Origin: Verrucomicrobiota bacterium
Lineage (GTDB): Bacteria > Verrucomicrobiota > Verrucomicrobiae > Limisphaerales > UBA11358
Length of the DNA stretch: 64,000 nucleotides
Direction: 5' to 3'
Assembly: GCA_014860005.1 (NCBI GenBank)
Contig: JACZKP010000209.1
Coordinates: 54,095 to 118,094 of the forward strand
Both the position numbers and the translations under genes were made by a program. Positions within the stretch are counted from its first letter, which is position 1. Each line of letters starts with the position of its first letter. Below are positions 53,786 through 61,771 of the stretch, piece by piece. Under the pieces are notes generated by a model that was given only the letters and a program-made list of their open reading frames with translations, did no database searches and was not told the DNA's origin.

Positions 53786-54079
53786 TTACTTCGCCACGGC
53801 TTTCGCGACTTCGGGCACGAAGGCTTTGAGCAAGTCTTCGTGCGGGCGTGCAATGATGTGCGAACTGACCAGTTCGCCGACTTTCGCCGCAGCCTTCGAG
53901 CCGGCGTCCACAGCGGCTTTCACGCTGCCGACATCGCCCTGCGCCAGCACGGTGATGAGACCGCCGCCGATGGGGATGGTTTTGATCAACTTTACGTTGG
54001 CCGCTTTGACCATGGCATCACTGGCTTCCACGCTGCCGATGTAGCCTTTGGTTTCGATCATTCCTAATGCTTCACTCAT
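53786..54079 (-). CDS. BMC-H shell hexamer protein
   Basis: A 97-residue [44 protein letters not shown] and [19 protein letters not shown]. The sequence upstream of the ATG has GGAGAAAACAAATG, a good ribosome site. It follows pduL. Confidence 0.95.
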   Translation of the reverse strand: MSEALGMIETKGYIGSVEASDAMVKAANVKLIKTIPIGGGLITVLAQGDVGSVKAAVDAGSKAAAKVGELVSSHIIARPHEDLLKAFVPEVAKAVAK

Positions 54080-54121
54080 TTGTTTTCTCCTGTTTGGGTT
54101 AATTGTTGGTAAAGAAATTCA

Positions 54122-54286
54122 AACCACGAATGGACACCAATGAACACGAATCAACGAAACGGAGCGCGACTGTGTGCGCAGCACCAGTCGCAGCCCGCAC
54201 GAACTGTCCACGCGCTGCGGCTAGGTCTTCGACCATAGCCGCGCTCCGCGGAAACAACTCGTGTCTATTCGTGTTCATTCGTGGTT
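54122..54286. repeat. large imperfect inverted repeat between pduL and BMC-H
   Basis: AACCACGAATGGACACCAAT-GAACACGAAT at the left and GTGTCTATTCGTGTTCATTC-GTGGTT at the right. Nested inside is GGAGCGCGACTGTGTGCGCA ... TAGCCGCGCTCC, a different palindromic element. Its right end again touches a stop codon, that of pduL. Confidence 0.82.
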
Positions 54287-54962
54287 ACTTTACAAGTTCC
54301 ACCGGAGTGTCGGGTTGGAGGTTGCACGCGTTGCCCTCGTCGGTGTCAATGTGAACCTCGAGTTTGAAGCTCTTGTCCACACGAGCCAGCATCTTGTCGA
54401 GCGTGATGCTGCAATCGCCGCCGATCTTGAGCTTCATCATGTCGCCGTGCTTCACGCCGTAGAAGTCAGCATCGGTCGGACTCAGATGCGCATGACGCAA
54501 CGCGCGAATCACGCCATCGGGCATTTCAAAAAATCCGGCTGGGCCCATGAGCATCGCACCGGGCGTACCTTTGATGTCGCCGGAGGCCCGCAGTGGAATA
54601 TCAAAGCCGAGCGCGATGGCGTCCGTGTAAGCGAGTTCAACCTGATTGAGACTCCGGCACGGACCGAGGATACGAAGATTCGAAATCACCCGACTGCGCG
54701 GGCCGATGAGCGTCACGGTTTCCTTCGCCGCGAACTGTCCATCCTGATAAAGCCACTTGTGAACGGTCAGTTGATGGCCTTTGCCAAAGAGCGCCTCAAC
54801 TGCTTCCGGGGTGAGATGGCAATGGCGCGCACTTATGTTCACGACCAATGGATTCGGCGCCGACGCCGTGCGCGGCAGCGGTTTGCCAAGTCGGGAATAA
54901 ACCGCCTGCCGAACCATGTGTTCAATCACGGCACGGTGAGGGGCAGATGCAGCAACAGCCAT
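54285..54962 (-). CDS. pduL: PduL-type phosphate acyltransferase
   Basis: A 225-residue PduL: metal-binding NISARHCHLTPEAVEALFG and ALRHAHLSPTDADFYGV, with GTPGAMLMGPAGF between. It swaps CoA for phosphate on the acyl group and so regenerates CoA in the compartment. The N-terminal stretch RAVIEHMVRQAVYSRLGK is a likely encapsulation peptide. It is the first gene of the operon, divergent from deoR with 84 bp between starts. Confidence 0.94.
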   Translation of the reverse strand: MAVAASAPHRAVIEHMVRQAVYSRLGKPLPRTASAPNPLVVNISARHCHLTPEAVEALFGKGHQLTVHKWLYQDGQFAAKETVTLIGPRSRVISNLRILGPCRSLNQVELAYTDAIALGFDIPLRASGDIKGTPGAMLMGPAGFFEMPDGVIRALRHAHLSPTDADFYGVKHGDMMKLKIGGDCSITLDKMLARVDKSFKLEVHIDTDEGNACNLQPDTPVELVK

Positions 54963-55046
54963 AACGTGCGCAATTTTGACCGATTTTGAGCTTCAGTCAA
55001 CAAATATCTTGCAAAATCTATCAATATCTCCCAATATCAAGCCGCA
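54963..55046. promoter_or_regulatory. divergent control region with CAATATC-type repeats
   Basis: The 84 bp between pduL and the DeoR gene are AT-rich compared with the surroundings. CAAATATCTTG (55001), TCAATATCTCC (55021) and CCAATATCAAG (55031) are three similar units, two of them 10 bp apart. They are the best candidate operators for the DeoR protein. The inverted TTTTGACCGATTTTGA lies at 54974. Confidence 0.5.
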
Positions 55047-55811
55047 ATGACAGCAGAAGAGCGCAAACATCGGTTGGAAGCTTATCTCCAACAGGTTGAA
55101 TTTGCGTCGCTTGAAGACTTGGCCAAGCACGTTGGCTCGTCCACTTCCACGGTTCGCCGCGACCTGACGGTGCTTGAAGCCGCCGGAAACTTGAAGCGCA
55201 CCCATGGCGGGGCACGGATCATTGCGCCCAAGTCAGATGAATTCACCTTCACCTCGCGCCACACCCATCAACTGGACGCCAAGGAAGCCATTGGGCGCGC
55301 TTGTGCTGATCTGATTCGGCCCAACCAAAGCGTCATCATTGATGCCGGCACGACCGTGTATCACGTGGCGAAGCATCTCGAAGACAAATCGCCGCAAATC
55401 GTGACCAACTCCCTGCCCGTCGCAAATCTTTACTCCTCGGCCGGACGCGTAGAACTGGTGTTGAGTGGCGGGGTGATTTATCCGCGGCTCGGAGTGCTGG
55501 TCGGTCCGCTCGCGGTGGAGGCATTCTCCAAAATCCACGCCGACGTCGCCGTGATGAGCGCAGGCGGAATCACGCTCGAAGGATTGACCAACTCGCACGG
55601 CCTCTTGATTGACATCCAACTGGCCATGATGCGCGCCGCGGCGAAAGTGATCTTCTGCCTCGACCACACGAAGTTCGGTCGTCGCTCCGTGACGCCGCTT
55701 TGTGACTTGGAACCGATTGACATCATCGTCACGGACAGTCCGGCGCCGACGGAGTTGGTGGAACAACTCCGGGCGAAGGGGATTGAAGTCGTCATCGCGC
55801 CGACGGAGTGA
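55047..55811 (+). CDS. DeoR-family transcriptional regulator
   Basis: A 254-residue regulator with the N-terminal helix-turn-helix (FASLEDLAKHVGSSTSTVRR, then DLTVLEAAGNLKRTHGGAR) and the sugar-phosphate-sensing DeoR domain (IIDAGTTVYHVAKHL, LVLSGGVIYPRLGVLVGP, VIFCLDHTKFGRRS). Divergent to the microcompartment operon, it probably represses it until a sugar phosphate is present. The last 50 or so codons occur again at 56627-56786. Confidence 0.92.
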   Translation: MTAEERKHRLEAYLQQVEFASLEDLAKHVGSSTSTVRRDLTVLEAAGNLKRTHGGARIIAPKSDEFTFTSRHTHQLDAKEAIGRACADLIRPNQSVIIDAGTTVYHVAKHLEDKSPQIVTNSLPVANLYSSAGRVELVLSGGVIYPRLGVLVGPLAVEAFSKIHADVAVMSAGGITLEGLTNSHGLLIDIQLAMMRAAAKVIFCLDHTKFGRRSVTPLCDLEPIDIIVTDSPAPTELVEQLRAKGIEVVIAPTE

Positions 55812-55916
55812 ATCCGTTGCGAATTAGGCGTCTGCAAACCGCGCGTGACCGTTTGAAACGGTCAAACTTTCTACGTTTCTTTTCCAAGCGGATATGCCAC
55901 CCTCCTCGAAACAATT

Positions 55917-56621
55917 ATGAACGCAACCCTTGCTCCCGGCGGCAGCATCCGGCGCATCGCCGAGATCGTTCGCAATGCGATCCGGCTGGGGCCGGAAGCA
56001 TGGGAAGGCGGCGCGCAAAATCAGAACCCAAACCCAAAGCCACGGCCACATTTGCTGCCCACCGACCACGACGTTGCGGAACTATTCACCCTGCTGGGAG
56101 AACGCACGATCAACTATCTGCTGGTGGGCGGCATCGCGATGTTGCGCTATGTGGAGGGCCGGAATACGGAGGACATTGACTTGCTCATGTCGCTCTCCTC
56201 GATCCGAAGTCTTCCTGAGGTTACGATTGAGGAGCAAAGTGAATTCTTCGTTAGGGGCCGGTTTCGCAGTGTACGCGTGGACTTCTTGTTGACCGCCAAT
56301 AAATTTTTTGCGGAGGTTTGGGCAAACTTTGGCACAATGCACCGGTTCGCCGAGATTGGTGTTTCCACCGCCACGCCTGAGGGTTTGATTCTCCTGAAAC
56401 TTTACGAGTTGCCCTCGTTGTATCGCCAAGGCCTGTTTGATCGCGTCTCGGTTTATGAGGCCGACATCGCCAATTTGATCCAGCGACATCAACGTGTTGT
56501 CGAACCGCTGCTCGAACGGTTGAAGCCGCATCTGGAAACGGACGACCAGCATGAACTCGGCGAAATCATCCGCGACATCCAAGCTCGTATCGCCCGCTTT
56601 GAGCAATTCAAGAAGTCTTAA
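55917..56621 (+). CDS. nucleotidyltransferase-fold protein
   Basis: A 234-residue protein with INYLLVGGIAMLRYVEGRNT followed by EDIDLLM: the G-G/S motif and D-x-D of the minimal nucleotidyltransferase (AbiEii/MNT-like) fold. VRVDFLLTANKFFAEV gives the third acidic position, and PEGLILLKLYELPSLYRQG follows as usual for this group. Relatives are toxins, antitoxins or RNA modifiers. It stands between deoR and a remnant of the deoR 3' end. Confidence 0.82.
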   Translation: MNATLAPGGSIRRIAEIVRNAIRLGPEAWEGGAQNQNPNPKPRPHLLPTDHDVAELFTLLGERTINYLLVGGIAMLRYVEGRNTEDIDLLMSLSSIRSLPEVTIEEQSEFFVRGRFRSVRVDFLLTANKFFAEVWANFGTMHRFAEIGVSTATPEGLILLKLYELPSLYRQGLFDRVSVYEADIANLIQRHQRVVEPLLERLKPHLETDDQHELGEIIRDIQARIARFEQFKKS

Positions 56622-56626
56622 CCAGC

Positions 56627-56786
56627 CTGGCGGCCAAAGTCATTTTTTGCCTTGACCACACGAAGTTCGGCCGTCGCTCCGTGACGCCGCTTTGCGATTT
56701 GGAGTCGATTGACATCATCGTCACGGACAGTCCGGCGCCGGCGGAGTTGGTGGAGCAACTCCGGGCGAAGGGAATTGAGTGGTTCT
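56627..56786 (+). pseudogene. remnant of a deoR 3' end
   Basis: LAAKVIFCLDHTKFGRRSVT, then PLCDLESIDIIVTDSPAPAE and LVEQLRAKGIE, is nearly the same as the end of the DeoR protein (PLCDLEPIDIIVTDSPAPTE). The DNA is about 90% identical by eye across 150 bp. The normal end VVIAPTE is replaced by unrelated codons. There is no start or DNA-binding domain. Confidence 0.88.
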
Positions 56787-56888
56787 GGCCCCGGTGGCCT
56801 GAGAACGCGCCGCCCGGTCATGTCATCATAATTGATGGCAGATTTTTCGATTCACAAATCGTCAAAGCCGCATCACACTCCCGAAATT

Positions 56889-58253
56889 ATGAATGCACAC
56901 GCTTCGCAACCGGAAAGCTCCCCCGCCCTTTCACGCCGCACCTTTTTAAAGCACTCGTCGCTCGCCGCGGTGGGCGGTGCCGCTCTCAGCAACTTTCCTT
57001 TCCCCCTCACCACCCATGCCGCGCCGGATGATCCCATCCGCGTGGGCGTGATCGGCTGCGGTGGACGTGGCAGCGGCGCGGTGCTCGATGTGTTGGGCGC
57101 GGAAACCAAGGTGATCTATCCCAGTGCCGGTTATCACACGGAAGACGTCAAGGAAGGCGCGACGTTGACCAACAAGAATGTGCGCGTCGTCGCCTTGGCG
57201 GACGCCTTTGCGGACCGGCTCAATGCCTGCCGGCAGAACCTTGGCCGGCTCGGCATCAACATTGCCAACGAGAATTGCTTCACCGGATTCGATGCCTACA
57301 AGAAGTTGCTGGCGATTTCGGAAATCAATTATGTCCTCCTGGCCACGCCACCCCATTTTCGACCGGTGCATCTGAAAGCCGCAATCGAAGCGGGCAAACA
57401 CGTGTTCGTCGAAAAACCCGTGGCCGTGGACGGGTCGGGGGTGCGACTGGTAATGGAGGCTGGCAAGCTGGCGAAAGAAAAGGGGCTGGGCATTGTGGCC
57501 GGCACGCAACGCCGCCATCTGCGCAGCTACAATGAGACCATCAAGCGGATTCAGGATGGCGCCATCGGAGAGTTGGTTTACGGACGCTGCTATTGGAACG
57601 GCGGAGTCATCTGGGTCATCGAACGCTCGCCCGGCTGGAGTGACATGGAGTGGCAATTGCGGAACTGGAATTATTTCACCTGGCTCTCCGGCGATCACAT
57701 TGTCGAGCAGCACGTTCACAACCTTGACATCATGAACTGGGTCATCGGCACGCATCCCGTCAAGGCGCTGGCGATGGGCGGGCGACAAGCGCGACCCAAC
57801 GAAAACTACGGCCACATCTACGATCACTTCGCCGTCGAATACGAATACCCGAATGGCGTGCGCATGTTCAGCCAATGCCGTCAAATGGACCGCTGCGAAA
57901 GCAAAGTCGAGGAACACATCGTGGGATTGAAAGGTTCGAGCAACTGCAAGGACTGGCTCCGCGTCACCGGCGGTGAGAGTTGGCGTTTTCGCAGTCCTGA
58001 CGTCAACGCCTACCAGCAGGAACACACGAATCTCATCAACAGCATTCGCGCGGGCCAACCCATCAACGAGGCCCAAGCAATCGCGGAATCCACGCTCACG
58101 GGCATCATGGGACGCGATTCGGCTTACAGCGGACAATCCGTGGAGTGGGACGCGGCGCTCAACTCCAAAACCCGGCTCGGGCCGGAGAAATACGACTTCG
58201 GCAAATTACCGTTCCCCGAAGTGCCGATTCCAGGGCAATACCAGCTTTCTTAG
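56889..58253 (+). CDS. Tat-exported Gfo/Idh/MocA-family oxidoreductase
   Basis: A 454-residue protein with a Tat signal (SRRTFLKHSSLAAVGGAAL), the dinucleotide-binding GVIGCGGRGSGAV, EKPVA in KHVFVEKPVAVDG with the family lysine, and the C-terminal substrate domain with HIVEQHVHNLDIMNWVIG. These NAD(P)-dependent enzymes act on sugars or inositols; Tat export with bound cofactor is frequent in Planctomycetes and Verrucomicrobia. It could act on sugars that feed the compartment, but that is only from position. Confidence 0.9.
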   Translation: MNAHASQPESSPALSRRTFLKHSSLAAVGGAALSNFPFPLTTHAAPDDPIRVGVIGCGGRGSGAVLDVLGAETKVIYPSAGYHTEDVKEGATLTNKNVRVVALADAFADRLNACRQNLGRLGINIANENCFTGFDAYKKLLAISEINYVLLATPPHFRPVHLKAAIEAGKHVFVEKPVAVDGSGVRLVMEAGKLAKEKGLGIVAGTQRRHLRSYNETIKRIQDGAIGELVYGRCYWNGGVIWVIERSPGWSDMEWQLRNWNYFTWLSGDHIVEQHVHNLDIMNWVIGTHPVKALAMGGRQARPNENYGHIYDHFAVEYEYPNGVRMFSQCRQMDRCESKVEEHIVGLKGSSNCKDWLRVTGGESWRFRSPDVNAYQQEHTNLINSIRAGQPINEAQAIAESTLTGIMGRDSAYSGQSVEWDAALNSKTRLGPEKYDFGKLPFPEVPIPGQYQLS

Positions 58254-58463
58254 TTCAACCACTCGACGGGACTTCCATCTTCAGGATTTCTTTGAACGTT
58301 TCGCGTCCGGAAGTGACTCACTTCCCGGACGCGATGAGTCATGCTGTTTGGTCCGGCGAGCAGATTACACTGTTTGCATGCGCGGAGAAGGCGCGCTTAA
58401 ATGTTTTTTAACATTTGAGCCGAGCTTGATTTGAAATGGTTGAACTACCTTGCGCCACCGCGA

Positions 58464-59975
58464 ATGCTCGACAGCTCGACCAGTAAACGAATTCCGCGCC
58501 GGGTGTTGCTCGTTAATGCTAACGAGACGACCCGGCCTTATCGCGTGGCGCCGCTCGGACTGGCGTTTGTGGCCACCGCGACAGAACAGGCTGGCCACGA
58601 CGTGCGCTTCGTGGATTTACCCCAAACCCAGGCAGGTCGCCGGCGATTCATCGCTGCGTTGCGCGATTGGCAGCCGGAATATCTCGCCTTCAGCATTCGC
58701 AACCTCGACAACTCGGACTTTCATGCGCTGGAGACTTACTTGGACGGGCCGGCGAAATTGATACGGGAAGCGCGCCGGATAGTTCCGCACACCACAATCA
58801 TCGTCGGCGGCCCGGCCGGGACTGTTGAACCCGCGCGCGTGGTGCAGGCCACGGGTTGCGATCACTTGGTGCTCGGCGAAGGCGAAGAAAGTCTGCCGCA
58901 ACTCATCGCCCGCCTCGAAGCCGGCAAGGTTGTCTCGCGCATCGTAGGTGCTGACGAAAAGAACATGCCGTTCCGCGTCGTGAACACCAGTGGGTTGCCC
59001 GCACCAGCACTGCACCGTTGGGTGAACAATTTTGCACCCTACCTGCGCGGTGACGCCGGCTATCCGGTGCAAACCAAACGCGGCTGCCCGTTGAAATGCA
59101 CCTACTGCACGTATGGCCGCATCGAGGGCGTGCGTTACCGTTTTCTGAATCCCATCGCCATCGCCGACGAAATCGAAGGCGCACTCTCACAGGGCATCCG
59201 CGATTTTGAATTCGTGGACAGCACGTTCAATCTTCCGGTGAATCACGCACTGGCAGTGTTGCGCACGTTGCGCGAGCGCAGTTTGCAGGCGAATTACATC
59301 GGCACCGGGCTGAACCCGCGCCAACTACCGGACGAACTGCTGGAATCCATGCGCTCGCTTGGCTTCCGCAGCGTGATCCTGACTGCGGAAAGCGCGTCCG
59401 ACACGATGCTCGCCAGTTACGAGAAGAATTATCGCCGCGACCGTCTGTTCACCGCGGCGGAATCCTTGCAGCGACACGGAATCCGGGCGCTCTGGGTTTT
59501 TCTGTTGGGCGGTCCGGGCGAAACTCCGGAAACCGTCGAGCAGACTCTCTCGTTCATCGCCCAATCCGTGCCCTCGCCAAACGCGGTTTACATCACGTCC
59601 GGCATTCGCATCTATCCCGGCAGTCCGATTGGCGACGAATTGGATCGCGGCCGGCTGAGCGTGGAGGATTTGCGCCGCCGCGTTGAACACGCCGATGTAC
59701 CGTTCTATTATTCCAGCCAGACTCCGCCCGAATGGCTTGAAGCCCGGCTGCGCGACTTCCAGCGTTCGCATCGGCAAGTGATGCTCTCGTGCGAAGGGCA
59801 CGCGTGGCTGACGCAGGCGGCGTTGTCGGTGTTGCAATACCTGCCGCTGCGCAAACCCTATTGGCAATACATCCCGGCGTTGAACGCCGCGCGCCGCTGT
59901 TTGCGTTGGCCGGAAAGAAATCCTTCCCCCTCGACGAACGCTCTGCCGGTGTTGACGCCCGCGCCACAGCCATGA
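58464..59975 (+). CDS. B12-binding-domain radical SAM protein
   Basis: A 503-residue protein. The cobalamin-binding-type Rossmann domain comes first (RVLLVNANETTRPYRVAPLG, IIVGGPAGTVEP, HLVLGEGEESLPQL). Then the radical SAM core has its cluster cysteines in RGCPLKCTYCTYG and the glycine-rich LLGGPGETPE. I took ATG 58464; a TTG at 58431 is possible. The stop overlaps the YceI start (ATGA), so the genes are coupled. Such enzymes methylate or rearrange unactivated carbons, often in natural products. Confidence 0.88.
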   Translation: MLDSSTSKRIPRRVLLVNANETTRPYRVAPLGLAFVATATEQAGHDVRFVDLPQTQAGRRRFIAALRDWQPEYLAFSIRNLDNSDFHALETYLDGPAKLIREARRIVPHTTIIVGGPAGTVEPARVVQATGCDHLVLGEGEESLPQLIARLEAGKVVSRIVGADEKNMPFRVVNTSGLPAPALHRWVNNFAPYLRGDAGYPVQTKRGCPLKCTYCTYGRIEGVRYRFLNPIAIADEIEGALSQGIRDFEFVDSTFNLPVNHALAVLRTLRERSLQANYIGTGLNPRQLPDELLESMRSLGFRSVILTAESASDTMLASYEKNYRRDRLFTAAESLQRHGIRALWVFLLGGPGETPETVEQTLSFIAQSVPSPNAVYITSGIRIYPGSPIGDELDRGRLSVEDLRRRVEHADVPFYYSSQTPPEWLEARLRDFQRSHRQVMLSCEGHAWLTQAALSVLQYLPLRKPYWQYIPALNAARRCLRWPERNPSPSTNALPVLTPAPQP

Positions 59976-60577
59976 ATCTGAAGCGCAACTTTCTTCTCGG
60001 GCTGGCAGTCGTCGCAACCTTGCCACTGTTCTGCTGCGTGGCCTCCGCCGGAGACAAATACGTTGGCTACTGCGACGTGGTGTTCGAGGGCGACTCCACC
60101 TTGCACGGTTTCACTGGAAACATCAGCAACGTCCCCTTGACGGTTATTTGCGAAACGAACAGTGCGGGCGAAGCGTGGCTCAATACCCGCATCGAAATCG
60201 GCCCCCGGCAATTGACCACGCACCACGCCAAGCGTGACGCGAACATGCACAAGATGTTTCAAGCCGATCTCTTTCCGAGATTAATTGCGGTCGTCACCAA
60301 TGCGCCACTGGCCGCGGCAAACTTGTCGCCGTCGAGTAACTACACCAGTCCGGGCACGTTACCGGTGCAACTGACGTTTTGCGGCATCACCAAAGACGTT
60401 CAGGCGCGAACCGTCAATCCGCTGCGCCTGGTCGAAGGCTGGGAGTTTCAATTGGAAACCGACATTTCGCTCAAGGATTTCAAACTCAAGCCGCGGTCCG
60501 CGCTGTTGGGCGCCATTTCCGTCCGCGACCTGGTGAGAGTTAAGGCGCACGTCAAACTTCAAAGAGAACCTCCCTGA
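59972..60577 (+). CDS. YceI-family secreted protein
   Basis: A 201-residue protein with signal peptide (LGLAVVATLPLFCCVASA) and the YceI lipocalin-like barrel: FEGDSTLHGFTGNISNVPL, DANMHKMFQADLFP, and LPVQLTFCGITKDVQ. YceI proteins bind isoprenoid or other lipophilic compounds in the periplasm. It sits within a cluster with a polyketide synthase and a FAD reductase, so it may carry the product. Spacing to the next gene is 7 bp. Confidence 0.88.
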   Translation: MNLKRNFLLGLAVVATLPLFCCVASAGDKYVGYCDVVFEGDSTLHGFTGNISNVPLTVICETNSAGEAWLNTRIEIGPRQLTTHHAKRDANMHKMFQADLFPRLIAVVTNAPLAAANLSPSSNYTSPGTLPVQLTFCGITKDVQARTVNPLRLVEGWEFQLETDISLKDFKLKPRSALLGAISVRDLVRVKAHVKLQREPP

Positions 60578-60584
60578 TTCTGAC

Positions 60585-61763
60585 ATGCATACGACCTGCG
60601 ACGTACTCATCATTGGCGGCGGCCCGGCAGGCGGGCTGGCGGCGCTGCGGCTGGCCAAAGTAGGACTCGCGGTCACACTCATCGAAGCCCAACCCGTCCT
60701 CGGCGAACGCGTCTGCGGCGCCTATCTGTGTCCGGCGGGCGTAGCCTTGCTCGATGAACTCGGTCTGCGCACCGAACTCACAGTCAACATGCGCTCGCTG
60801 CTCGGCATGGTGCTGGTTTCCCCAAAGCGCAATCGCCTGCAAACCCGCTTCCCTTCCAACGCCCGCTACCCCGACTTCGGCATCTCGCTTCGCCGTCCCG
60901 ACTTCGACCATGACCTGCTCCATCTCGCATCACAACACGGCGCAATAATTCGCATGGGCCAGCGCTTACAGGCATTGCAGCAAACCAACGCAGGCTGGCG
61001 TGCGCAGTTGGCCAACGGCGAAAGGATTTCCACGCGGCTGCTCATTGGCGCGGACGGACGCAAATCGCGCGTTGCGCGGTTGCTGAATCTCGCCACCGAA
61101 CCGTGGCAGGAACGCGTGGCGTTGCACGTGGATGTGCCCAGCTTGCAGCCGACCGAGCCTTACGGCGAGATGCACGTCTTTCCGGACGGCACCTACATCG
61201 GCTTGAACCCCGTAGGGCCGCACACGCTCAACGTCTCTGCGCTTTGTGACCCGGCGGAATTGCAGCAAACGACGGCGATGGAGTTCATCAATCGCCGCAC
61301 GCAAGCCTCCGAACACCTGCGCCCGCGCATCGCACCGTTGACCAACGCCGCCAGCGTCCGCGCCACGTTTCCTGCCGCCGCGAGCGTCCGCGACGTGGTG
61401 ACCACAAATGCCGCTTTGATCGGTGATGCCTCGGGGTTTCTCGATCCGCTCACGGGAGAAGGAATTTATCAGGCGCTCTGGACGGCCCGCGCCCTGACGA
61501 ATGAAGTTTCTCGTGCGTGGGCGAACGACACCGCGTTGAACGCGTCCTTGCGCGGTTATGCAATCCAACGGCGCCGACAGCATCGCGGCAAGCGCTGGTG
61601 CTGTCAGGCGTTCCAGGCCATCATCCGCCGCCCGCGCCTCAGCAACGCCGTTCACGACCTGCTCTCGCTCCGGGAGGGCGTCGGCAATTCGTTCATCGGC
61701 ATGATTGGAAACATTTACACCCCCGGCCAGGCCTGCTGGAACATGATGAAAGCCCTGGCCTGA
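60585..61763 (+). CDS. FAD-dependent oxidoreductase, geranylgeranyl-reductase-like
   Basis: A 392-residue flavoprotein. CDVLIIGGGPAGGLAALRLA is the FAD-binding start, RLLIGADGRKSRVAR the second motif, and ALIGDASGFLDPLTGEGIYQ the third. It belongs to the GGR/hydroxylase group often paired with type III polyketide synthases. It probably reduces or hydroxylates the polyketide. The next gene starts 8 bp after the stop. Confidence 0.9.
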   Translation: MHTTCDVLIIGGGPAGGLAALRLAKVGLAVTLIEAQPVLGERVCGAYLCPAGVALLDELGLRTELTVNMRSLLGMVLVSPKRNRLQTRFPSNARYPDFGISLRRPDFDHDLLHLASQHGAIIRMGQRLQALQQTNAGWRAQLANGERISTRLLIGADGRKSRVARLLNLATEPWQERVALHVDVPSLQPTEPYGEMHVFPDGTYIGLNPVGPHTLNVSALCDPAELQQTTAMEFINRRTQASEHLRPRIAPLTNAASVRATFPAAASVRDVVTTNAALIGDASGFLDPLTGEGIYQALWTARALTNEVSRAWANDTALNASLRGYAIQRRRQHRGKRWCCQAFQAIIRRPRLSNAVHDLLSLREGVGNSFIGMIGNIYTPGQACWNMMKALA

Positions 61764-61771
61764 AAGATTTT

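Noticed and set aside
51991..54286. CRISPR-like repeats in the microcompartment spacers
   Set aside because: The arms are inverted, not regularly spaced direct repeats, and there are no spacers of equal size or cas genes.
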